Shown: positions 25,783-33,432 of the stretch, one piece after another
Numbering within the stretch: position 1 is the stretch's first letter
Layout: every line of letters starts with the position of its first letter
NCBI RefSeq assembly: GCF_014851905.1
Contig: NZ_JACVAQ010000002.1
Span: 744,001-808,000 of the forward strand
Source of the DNA: Pseudomonas sp. PDM14
GTDB lineage: Bacteria > Pseudomonadota > Gammaproteobacteria > Pseudomonadales > Pseudomonadaceae
Direction: 5' to 3'
DNA length: 64,000 bases
Position numbers and translations under genes: made by a program
The notes under the pieces: model-generated
What the model was told of the DNA's origin: nothing
The model's database searches: none
Seen by the model: only the letters and a program-made list of their open reading frames with translations

Positions 25783-27774
25783 ATGGCTGCATTCAACAAG
25801 ATTCTGATCGCCAACCGTGGCGAGATCGCCTGCCGGGTGATGCGCACCGCGCAAGACCTAGGCTACCGCACCGTGGCGGTGTACTCCGCAGCCGACGCCG
25901 GTGCACGCCATGTGCAGCTGGCCGACGAGGCCGTGTGCATCGGCCCGGCGCAGGTCAACCAGTCGTACCTGGTGATCGACAACATCATCGCCGCGGCACA
26001 GAAGACCGGCGCCGATGCGATCCACCCGGGCTACGGTTTTCTCTCCGAGAACGCCGACTTTGCCCGCGCCTGTGAAGCCGCCGGCATCGTATTCATCGGC
26101 CCGACCGTGGAAGCCATCCACCTGATGGGCAGCAAGCGCCTGTCCAAGATCGCCATGCTCGATGCGGGCGTACCCTGCATCCCCGGCTACGAAGGCGCCG
26201 CCCAGGACGACGAGACCCTGAGCCGGGAGGCAGCGCGCATTGGCTACCCGCTGATGATCAAGGCCAGCGCCGGTGGTGGTGGCCGTGGCATGCGCCTGGT
26301 GCATGAATCGAGCGAGCTGCTGGCGCAGATCCGTACCGCCCGCTCCGAAGCGCAGAACGCCTTCGGCTCCGGCGAGCTGATTCTCGAGCGCGCAGTGATT
26401 CGCCCGCGCCATGTGGAAATCCAGGTATTCGGCGACCAGCACGGCAACATCGTCTATCTGGGCGAACGCGACTGCTCGGTGCAGCGCCGCCACCAGAAAG
26501 TGGTCGAGGAAGCGCCCTGCCCGGTAATGACGCCGGAGCTGCGTAAAGCCATGGGCGAAGCGGCGGTGAAGGCGGCGGCCTCGGTCAACTACGTTGGCGC
26601 CGGCACCGTGGAATTTCTCCTCGACCAGAGCGGCGAATTCTTCTTCCTGGAAATGAACACCCGCCTGCAGGTCGAGCACCCGGTCACCGAACTGATCACC
26701 GGACAAGACCTGGTCGCCTGGCAGATCCGCGCCGCCGAAGGCCAGCCGCTGCCGCTCAAGCAGGACGAAATCCGCCTCACCGGCCACGCCATGGAAGTGC
26801 GTCTGTACGCCGAGGATTCGGCGCACAACTTCCTGCCGCAAACCGGCGAAGTACTGCGCTGGGAACCGGCGCTGCTCGATGGCATCCGCATCGACCACGG
26901 CCTGGTCGAAGGCCAGGCCATCACCCCGTTCTACGACCCGATGCTGGCCAAGGTCATCGCCTACGGCGCCACCCGCGACGAGGCCCGGCGCAAGCTCGCG
27001 CGTGCGGTCGAAGACTGCGTGCTACTCGGCGTCAACGGCAACCAACGCTTCCTCGCCAACCTGCTCAAGAATCCCGAGTTCGCCGCTGGTCACGCCACTA
27101 CCGCCTTTATCGGCGAACACTTCGCCGACGACCCGAGCCTGACGCCACAAGCCCCGGCTGCCGCCGAGCTGGCGACTGCCGCCGCCCTGCTCTACCAGGC
27201 CTCGGCCAATGGCCGCGCCCACCAGGGCGGCCTGGCCGGCTGGCGTAACAGCAGCGGCGCGCCCTGGAGCTTCGTGCTCAAGCAGGGCGAGCAGAAACAC
27301 GCGGTCGAGCTGCAGGTGCTGGAGTCCGGCGTACAGCCGCTGCTGCGTGCGCAAATCGGCGAGGCTCAGGTCGAACTGCGCCTGCTGGCCAGCGATGGCC
27401 GCTGGGCCAGCCTGGAGCTGGACGGCATCCGCCAGCGCCGCGCCTATCACCTGGCCGGCGAGCGCGTCTGGCTATATGGCCACGGCGGCAATCTGGAGCT
27501 CAGCGACGTCACCCACGAACCGGCCGGCGGGCAGAACGCCGCCAGCTCCGGCACGGTCAAGGCGCCGATGGATGGCGCCATAGTCGAGGTGCTGGTGACC
27601 GAGGGCGAACGCGTCAGCAAGGGCCAACTGTTGGTGGTGCTGGAAGCGATGAAGATGGAGCACCCGCTCAAGGCCGGCATCGACGGCGTGATCCGCCGCG
27701 TTGGCGTGAGCCAGGGCGACCAGGTGAAGAATCGCCAGCTGCTGGTGGAGGTCGAAGCCGCGGAAGCTCAATGA
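25783..27774 (+). CDS. atuF: Geranyl-CoA carboxylase, biotin-carrying subunit AtuF
   Basis: 663 residues: biotin carboxylase domain (about 1-450, with KASAGGGGRGMR ATP-grasp loop and EMNTRLQVEHPVTE), a middle linker domain, and a C-terminal biotinyl domain with EAMKM, biotin on Lys624. Pairs with AtuC. CAGGAG precedes the ATG. Confidence 0.93.
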   Translation: MAAFNKILIANRGEIACRVMRTAQDLGYRTVAVYSAADAGARHVQLADEAVCIGPAQVNQSYLVIDNIIAAAQKTGADAIHPGYGFLSENADFARACEAAGIVFIGPTVEAIHLMGSKRLSKIAMLDAGVPCIPGYEGAAQDDETLSREAARIGYPLMIKASAGGGGRGMRLVHESSELLAQIRTARSEAQNAFGSGELILERAVIRPRHVEIQVFGDQHGNIVYLGERDCSVQRRHQKVVEEAPCPVMTPELRKAMGEAAVKAAASVNYVGAGTVEFLLDQSGEFFFLEMNTRLQVEHPVTELITGQDLVAWQIRAAEGQPLPLKQDEIRLTGHAMEVRLYAEDSAHNFLPQTGEVLRWEPALLDGIRIDHGLVEGQAITPFYDPMLAKVIAYGATRDEARRKLARAVEDCVLLGVNGNQRFLANLLKNPEFAAGHATTAFIGEHFADDPSLTPQAPAAAELATAAALLYQASANGRAHQGGLAGWRNSSGAPWSFVLKQGEQKHAVELQVLESGVQPLLRAQIGEAQVELRLLASDGRWASLELDGIRQRRAYHLAGERVWLYGHGGNLELSDVTHEPAGGQNAASSGTVKAPMDGAIVEVLVTEGERVSKGQLLVVLEAMKMEHPLKAGIDGVIRRVGVSQGDQVKNRQLLVEVEAAEAQ

Positions 27775-27784
27775 GGTAGGACAG

Positions 27785-27816
27785 GTGAGCGCCGCATACA
27801 CCCGCGCGGCGCTCAC
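27785..27816. repeat. GTGAGCGCCGC inverted repeat
   Basis: Perfect 11-bp arms GTGAGCGCCGC/GCGGCGCTCAC around a 10-base loop, ten bases after atuF. It lacks a T tract, so an intergenic repeat or mRNA-stabilising hairpin is more likely than a terminator. Confidence 0.7.
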
Positions 27817-27842
27817 CCACCCTACGCACTAAAAACCCGTTT

Positions 27843-27944
27843 GATCGTTCCCGCGCTCCGCGTGGGAATGCAGGCCGCGACGCTCTGCGTCACATGGGAC
27901 GCAGAGCGTCGCCCAAGGGGTTCCCACGCAGGAGCGTGGGAACC
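27843..27944. repeat. REP/BIME-like palindromic element, copy 3
   Basis: Same order of hairpins as copy 1, including the identical 13-bp arm pair GACGCTCTGCGTC/GACGCAGAGCGTC (27879-27891 and 27898-27910) and a terminal GGTTCCCACGC/GCGTGGGAACC hairpin. Lies in the atuF-atuG spacer. Confidence 0.85.
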
Positions 27945-27985
27945 ATCGCCATATCAGCAAGAACAATGAATAACGGAGCCCCGCT

Positions 27986-28810
27986 ATGTCCCTGCAAGGC
28001 AAAACCCTGTTCATCACCGGCGCCAGCCGCGGCATCGGCCGCGAGATCGCCCTCAAGGCCGCTGCCGATGGCGCCAACATCGTCATCGCCGCCAAAAGCG
28101 CCGAGGCCCACGCCAAGCTGCCGGGCACCATTCATTCGGTGGCCGCTGAAGTCGAAGCCGCCGGTGGCAAGGCCCTGGCCCTGCAACTGGACGTGCGTGA
28201 CGAAGCCGCTGTGAAGGCCGCCATGGCCCGCGCCGCCGAACACTTCGGTGGCATCGACGTGCTGATCAACAACGCCGGGGCGATCAAACTGCTCGGCGTC
28301 GAACAGTTGGAGCCCAAGCGCTTCGACCTGATGTTCCAGATCAACACCCGCGCGGTGATGGTTTGCAGCCAGGCGGCCCTGCCCTACCTGAAGAAAAGCA
28401 GCAACGGCCATATCCTCAGCCTGTCGCCACCGCTGAACATCGACCCGAAATGGTTCGCCCAGTACGGCCCCTACACTTCGACCAAGTACGGCATGAGCAT
28501 GCTCACGCTGGGCATGAGCGAGGAATTCAAGAAGTACGGCATCAGCGCCAACGCACTGTGGCCGAAAACCATGATCGCCACCGCCGCCATCGAGTTCGAA
28601 CTGGGCAGCCGCGACGCCTTCAAGCGCGCGCGCACCCCGGCGATCATGGCTGACGCGGCGCACCTGATCCTCTCCAGCCAGGGCCGCAGCATCAGTGGGC
28701 GCCTGTTGATCGACGAAGACATCCTGCGTGAGCACGGCCAGACCGAGTTCGAGCACTACCGCTTCGATGCCGATGGCGGCAGCCTGGTCCCGGACCTGTT
28801 CGTCGACTAA
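27986..28810 (+). CDS. atuG: SDR-family oxidoreductase AtuG
   Basis: 274-residue SDR of the HSDL2 type. TGASRGIG (11-18), NNAG and catalytic YTSTK (Tyr163, Lys167) are intact, unlike AtuB. Probably oxidises an alcohol or 3-hydroxyacyl-CoA intermediate of terpene breakdown. CGGAG lies upstream of the ATG. Last atu gene here; atuH (acyl-CoA ligase) does not follow. Confidence 0.87.
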   Translation: MSLQGKTLFITGASRGIGREIALKAAADGANIVIAAKSAEAHAKLPGTIHSVAAEVEAAGGKALALQLDVRDEAAVKAAMARAAEHFGGIDVLINNAGAIKLLGVEQLEPKRFDLMFQINTRAVMVCSQAALPYLKKSSNGHILSLSPPLNIDPKWFAQYGPYTSTKYGMSMLTLGMSEEFKKYGISANALWPKTMIATAAIEFELGSRDAFKRARTPAIMADAAHLILSSQGRSISGRLLIDEDILREHGQTEFEHYRFDADGGSLVPDLFVD

Positions 28811-28891
28811 AGATAGATTCACCCTCGCGCCGCGCCGATCGAGACGGCACCTCGCCACCCAGCCCCGTTGCGGTGGCTGGGCGCTACTCGT

Positions 28892-29380
28892 TCAGTTGCG
28901 AAACTTGAACTGCAGCTCGGCGCCTTGCACCGAGTCATCACCGGCCTGCTCGTTGGTGAGAATCCGCCCGTTAAGCTCGAACGGGCTGACCTCCGGGGTT
29001 TTGTCGACGAACATCGGCGGCAGCACCGGTTGCTCGTTGAGCACCTCACTCGGTTTGATCTCCTCGACCAGCTCTTTGGGCAACCGCAGATCCAGCTTGG
29101 CCGGCGGCAGAACCACGTCCTTGGCGGGTTTGGGCTTGCTGAGTTTAGGCTTTGGCGTGCTGGCGATGGCTTTCTGTTCCTCCGCCGGCTTTGGCTTTTC
29201 GGCGTCCGCCGCCTGCTTAGCGGCCTCGCCCTTGGGCGTCTCGGCCTTGCTTGGCGCTGGCGTGGCAGGTTGCACCGCGGGAGGCTTCGGCGTTGGTGGC
29301 GCCTTCGGTGCGGGCGGGTCGTCGCAGGCCACGAGCAGGCCGGCAAGTGCTAATGGAGCAAATAAGCGAAACGATTTCAT
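28892..29380 (-). CDS. Pro/Lys-rich lipoprotein
   Basis: 162 residues. Lipoprotein signal with lipobox LVAC, then a long low-complexity region of Pro, Ala and Lys (about 22-95), like the periplasm-spanning part of TonB, and a folded C-terminal end (KLDLRLPKELVEEIKPSE). The ATG at 29380 is chosen because the signal starts there, although no clear ribosome site is seen. Last gene of the minus-strand run beginning at 35.2 kb; the 84-base gap upstream could hold its own promoter. Function unknown. Confidence 0.75.
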   Translation of the reverse strand: MKSFRLFAPLALAGLLVACDDPPAPKAPPTPKPPAVQPATPAPSKAETPKGEAAKQAADAEKPKPAEEQKAIASTPKPKLSKPKPAKDVVLPPAKLDLRLPKELVEEIKPSEVLNEQPVLPPMFVDKTPEVSPFELNGRILTNEQAGDDSVQGAELQFKFRN

Positions 29381-29464
29381 AGCGGTAGAACGGTAAACAT
29401 GAGTCTTTATGCTCGCCCGTGTTCCGCCATCTGGCAAGCCGCGGGGCGTGTCGCGAGGTTTCAT

Positions 29465-31948
29465 TCAGCGCCAGGCCTGCAGGGGAGAAGCGTCCAGCCG
29501 CTGCCACTGGCCGGCACGCGGCAGCTCGTGAGGCGGCAGCCAGAGCGTCCCGCGCGCCTCCAGCGGCGTAGCGCAGAGCCTCAGCAGATCGGCCAGGGCG
29601 ATGCGCCGCAGCTCGCCGGCGTCCTCTTCGTTTTCCCAGTCATAGGTGAAGCTGCGCACCTCGATGCCCTGGGCGTCGAAGCCCTCAAACACGGGCATGC
29701 AGCCGATATGGCTACCACCATCGCGCCAGCTTCGCTCATGGGTATCGAGCAACAGTAGGTGCCATTGGTCGGTATCTGCCGGCTGGCTGGCTGACAGGCG
29801 GTCGACGAAGCGGGTCAGCGCCAGGTAGCGTCCGTCCGCCGACCAGATCATCGACGGGCCGAGGTTGTCCAGCGCCAGGCCCGAGGCGGTCAACAGGCAG
29901 CCACCCCGGCGCGGAAAGCCCTCACGCAGGTAGCTGTCGCAGTACTCGCTCTGCGTACCGAACAACCAGGCGGCATCGTGCCCCGTTGGTGCGGGCAACA
30001 CGAAATCGCCCTCGGCGTTGGCCACCTGCGGCCGGCCGACCAGGCGCCAGCGCGGCAATGGCTGCAACGCCTGCTCGGTGATGCGCAGTGTCAGGGACTC
30101 GTAGTACAGCCGCGAATCCGCGCGGTATTCGACAAAGCGTGCGGCACGCTCGGCAGCAGGCGCGGCCTGATCGTAACGCCGCAGCGGCGTGCTTTGCTCG
30201 TCCTCGCCCAGACGCCCGAGGATGTGCAACAGGCTCAGCTCGCCAGCACGCAGGTCCACCAGCCGCGCCACCAGCAACGCGCGCGGCAGGCACAACAGGG
30301 TGCGCTGCAGGGTATCCGCCACGCAGACCTGAGCCGACACCCCCGGCGAATCGGCGAACGCCACCAGCGCCAGGTAACGCCCACACTCGGACACCCGGTG
30401 ATCGAGCAGCCAGTCGCCGTCGAGCACCCAGCCACCGATCCGGCAGGTATAGGCGCCGAGCCGGCCACTCAGGTTGTCGCGCTGCCAGGTGAAGGTCGCC
30501 CGCACGCCCTCACCCAGCGGCTCGGACAACACCGTGGCGGCCCCACGGCGCGCTTCGGCCACCAGCGGCAGGCTGAGTTGCACGCGGCTGCGGCGATACT
30601 CGCCAACCTGCAGGCGGCCCTGGGCGCTATGGCCGATGGCGACCTCCACATCGCTCGGTGTGCTGTGCAGCGCATAGCCGAAACCGATGTGGTCGGGGTA
30701 CGGATGATCGACCGTGCCCTCCACGATCATCGCCTGCTCGGTGAGCGCACTCGCCTGTTCCCAGAACAGCGACGGCTCGTCTTCGGCCTCGCTCCACGGT
30801 TTGGCCAGCACACGCCAGCCCTGCCCGGCTTGCCACAACCAGTACGCGCATGGCCAACGGGTCTGCGCCTGCAACGCAGTCACCCGGCACACCAGCGCCT
30901 GGCCATCGGCGCGCCAGATGACCGGTTCGCTGGCGTCGATCAGCAGGTCGCTGAGCGCGTCATCCATCTGCAAGCGATAAGCCGGATAACGCAGCGGCAG
31001 CGTCGGATCAGCCAGCGCACGCAGCGACTCGGGAACGTAACGCCTGGCGAGCAAACGATGCCCGCCCTGCGGTGCCGGGAAACGGCGCTGTTCGGGGGCG
31101 CCCGCATCGATCCAGCCGGGCTCGAGCCACAGGTCGCCTGTCGCCTCCAGCTGCACGGCATTGGCCGGATCGAGCAGATCGGCCAGCGGCATGCGATAGC
31201 GCTGGTTGTCCACCAGTGGACTGCAACGGCCAGTGAGCGCCTCGTCGGTGAACGCGTCGAGCTCCCAGAATTCGTTGAGCTGCGCGTGGCGATAAACCTT
31301 GCGCGTCTGCCGATCAAGAATCAGCAGGCCCCAGCCATCACGCCCCGGCAAGGGCGCGGCGAAATAGCGGCCGTTATCGGAAAAGCGCACCGATGAACCG
31401 AGGCCGCTGAGCAGCACGCCATCGGGAAACAGGTAGGTGCCATAGGTCGGCCCGCCCATGCACAGCTCGCCCCAGTCGAAGGTGCGCACCGCCTCGCCCT
31501 CGGGCGTGAGCAGGTCGTCACCGGACCAGGCGCTGGCCCCTGCTGGCAGATCATGGTTCACCGCCTCGGGCTTGAGCGGCGACTTGGCCAGGCCCAGACG
31601 CCTCTCATAGGTGGCCGCCGAGGCCAGCCCCACGAACAGCAGCAGGACCGCCAGCGGCACGCCCCACCACGCGGTAATCCAGCTACCCAGGGCAATGCAC
31701 AGGCCGATGATCACGGCGGTCAGCAGCCAGCTCAGACCAGCGGCAAATTGCTTCCAGCCCAGCTTGGCGCTACCACCGACCAGCACCACCAACAGCGCGA
31801 GAATGCCCAGCCCGTAATACGGCGCGAGCATGGCAACGCCGGCAATCGGCGCCACCAGCTTGACCAGCTCCCAGACCAGGCGCAGCAACAGCCGGTGCAT
31901 CGGTTGCTGATCCTCATCCACGGTCGGGCTGTTCGGTTCGGCGGGCAT
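29465..31948 (-). CDS. Large membrane-anchored protein with propeller-like repeats
   Basis: 827 residues. Three to four hydrophobic segments lie in residues 25-110; the remaining 700 residues are soluble. Recurring units such as FSDNGRYFAAPL, VSECGRYLALVAF and WSADGRYLALTRF, each followed by a WxLLLLD or similar strand, look like TolB/WD-type beta-propeller blades. I do not recognise a named family. AAGGAA precedes the ATG. Lies downstream of the sigma/anti-sigma pair on the same strand, 54 bases after it. Confidence 0.75.
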   Translation of the reverse strand: MPAEPNSPTVDEDQQPMHRLLLRLVWELVKLVAPIAGVAMLAPYYGLGILALLVVLVGGSAKLGWKQFAAGLSWLLTAVIIGLCIALGSWITAWWGVPLAVLLLFVGLASAATYERRLGLAKSPLKPEAVNHDLPAGASAWSGDDLLTPEGEAVRTFDWGELCMGGPTYGTYLFPDGVLLSGLGSSVRFSDNGRYFAAPLPGRDGWGLLILDRQTRKVYRHAQLNEFWELDAFTDEALTGRCSPLVDNQRYRMPLADLLDPANAVQLEATGDLWLEPGWIDAGAPEQRRFPAPQGGHRLLARRYVPESLRALADPTLPLRYPAYRLQMDDALSDLLIDASEPVIWRADGQALVCRVTALQAQTRWPCAYWLWQAGQGWRVLAKPWSEAEDEPSLFWEQASALTEQAMIVEGTVDHPYPDHIGFGYALHSTPSDVEVAIGHSAQGRLQVGEYRRSRVQLSLPLVAEARRGAATVLSEPLGEGVRATFTWQRDNLSGRLGAYTCRIGGWVLDGDWLLDHRVSECGRYLALVAFADSPGVSAQVCVADTLQRTLLCLPRALLVARLVDLRAGELSLLHILGRLGEDEQSTPLRRYDQAAPAAERAARFVEYRADSRLYYESLTLRITEQALQPLPRWRLVGRPQVANAEGDFVLPAPTGHDAAWLFGTQSEYCDSYLREGFPRRGGCLLTASGLALDNLGPSMIWSADGRYLALTRFVDRLSASQPADTDQWHLLLLDTHERSWRDGGSHIGCMPVFEGFDAQGIEVRSFTYDWENEEDAGELRRIALADLLRLCATPLEARGTLWLPPHELPRAGQWQRLDASPLQAWR

Positions 31949-32002
31949 GGCGCGGCATTCCTTGCGCAGGGAAAGCCGCAGTCTACCCGCCGCCCGCGAG
32001 CA

Positions 32003-32851
32003 CTACCGCGAACTGCCCGTGCTTTGCTGCTCGAGCTGGCGCAGCTCGGCGGTTACGTCCTGCTGTGGGAATGCCTGCTTCGCCGCCTCCAGCTGGCGCT
32101 CGGCAGCCTCATGCTGACCATCACGGCGCAACTGCAACACGCTGAGCAGCCGCTGGTGCAGCGAGGCGTCTTCGGCCAGTTTCTGCTGGCCCTCTACCCT
32201 GCCCGCCACCGTGGCCTCTGCCTGGGCTTCGGCCTTGGACCTGGCCGACGCGGCAGCCTTTTCCTTCGCGGCGGCAAACGCCTGGTCCGCTGTCGGCACC
32301 ATCTCCTGCGCGGGGCTGCCGGCAGCATCGGCCAGCGCCTCAACGGACGGTGCTGGCGCCGGCTTTGCTGCAGGCGCCTGAAGCGCCATGCGCGGTGCAG
32401 CCGAGTAGGCCGCACTGGCATCGACGCTTTCCGCCAGGGCCGTCGGTTGCTCGGTTTTCTTCGCGGCAATCTCGGCGGACTGCTTGCGCGCCTCGGCCAT
32501 CGCCGGCGTGCTTTCACGGGCCAGCGGCGCGGGTGCCTGGGCCGCCATCGGTGCCGGTGCGTCGTACAGCGCCGGGGCCTGTTCCTGGGTGCGCCAGGTC
32601 AGGCTCAGGCCGATGCCGACGATGGCCAGGCTGGCGAAGGCGGCCGACCAGCGCGTGCGCCCGCCGGAGCCGAACAGCCAGGCATGCAGGCGTTGTGACC
32701 AATCGGGCTTGGCCGCCTGAGGCGCCACGGCATCGTGCGCCGCGGCAAGAATCAGCGCATCGAGGGCCGCCGATGGCTCGCCTTGGCTGTGCTGGCGAAA
32801 GTGCTGCAGGAGCGCGTCGTCCTGCTGCGAATCATGGGGGTGGTGGCTCAT
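32003..32851 (-). CDS. Putative membrane anti-sigma factor
   Basis: 282 residues: cytoplasmic N-terminus (1-67) with LLQHFRQHSQ, one transmembrane helix (about 69-86), then an Ala/Pro/Lys-rich extracytoplasmic region and a helical C-terminus. Its start overlaps the stop of the sigma factor gene by four bases (ATGA), typical of a sigma/anti-sigma pair. It lacks an obvious ZAS zinc motif (HxxxCxxC). Residues 144-151, DASAAYSA, also occur in the lipoprotein encoded upstream. Confidence 0.65.
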   Translation of the reverse strand: MSHHPHDSQQDDALLQHFRQHSQGEPSAALDALILAAAHDAVAPQAAKPDWSQRLHAWLFGSGGRTRWSAAFASLAIVGIGLSLTWRTQEQAPALYDAPAPMAAQAPAPLARESTPAMAEARKQSAEIAAKKTEQPTALAESVDASAAYSAAPRMALQAPAAKPAPAPSVEALADAAGSPAQEMVPTADQAFAAAKEKAAASARSKAEAQAEATVAGRVEGQQKLAEDASLHQRLLSVLQLRRDGQHEAAERQLEAAKQAFPQQDVTAELRQLEQQSTGSSR

Positions 32852-33432
32852 GCGGATACCTCCTCGGCCGAAGCCGGATCGGCCAGCAGCCGACGCAACT
32901 TGTTCAACGCATAACGCAGACGACTCTTCACGGTTTCCGCCGGCGTCTGCGTGAGCTCGGCAATCTCGTGCAGTTCCAGGTCGCCATGGGCGCGCAGCAG
33001 GAACACCTCGCGCTGTTCCTCGGGCAGATCGGCCAGGGCCGCCTGCAGGCGCTCCTGGTCACGACTGAGCAGCAGCTGTTGCTCGGGGCCGGGCCCCGGG
33101 TCGGCGCTGGCATGCTGCTGCTCGTCGTACTCATCGAGCTTTCCCTGGTGGCGACCGGACTTGCGCCAGTGGTCGATCAGGCGGTTGCGCGCGATCTGGT
33201 ACAGCCAGGTCTTGAACAGCACGGCTTCGCGCTGTTCGCTGGCACTGCGGATCAGGCTCATCCAGGTGTCCTGGAACACTTCCTCGGCCAGCGCGTGATC
33301 ACCACACAGGCCCAGCAGGAAACGAAACAGGCCGAGGCGATGGCGTTCGTAGAGTTGCGCGAACGCCGCCGCCTCGCCGTTGCGATAACGCCGCAGCAGT
33401 GCGGCGTCATCGTCCCTCAAGGGTTGGTTCAA
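32848..33432 (-). CDS. ECF-family RNA polymerase sigma factor
   Basis: 194 residues with region 2 (LYERHRLGLFRFLLGLCGDHALAEEVFQDTWM style helix pair) and region 4 (LPEEQREVFLLRAHGDLELHEIAELTQ, then VKSRLRYALNKLRR). The only in-frame start near the beginning is TTG at 33432, directly after the TAA of the upstream gene, so translation is probably coupled. Operon order: vWA lipoprotein, sigma, anti-sigma. Confidence 0.9.
   Translation of the reverse strand: MNQPLRDDDAALLRRYRNGEAAAFAQLYERHRLGLFRFLLGLCGDHALAEEVFQDTWMSLIRSASEQREAVLFKTWLYQIARNRLIDHWRKSGRHQGKLDEYDEQQHASADPGPGPEQQLLLSRDQERLQAALADLPEEQREVFLLRAHGDLELHEIAELTQTPAETVKSRLRYALNKLRRLLADPASAEEVSA

Noticed and set aside
27785..27816. Terminator directly after atuF
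   Set aside because: The stem is strong but there is no T run and atuG follows on the same strand; kept as a repeat.
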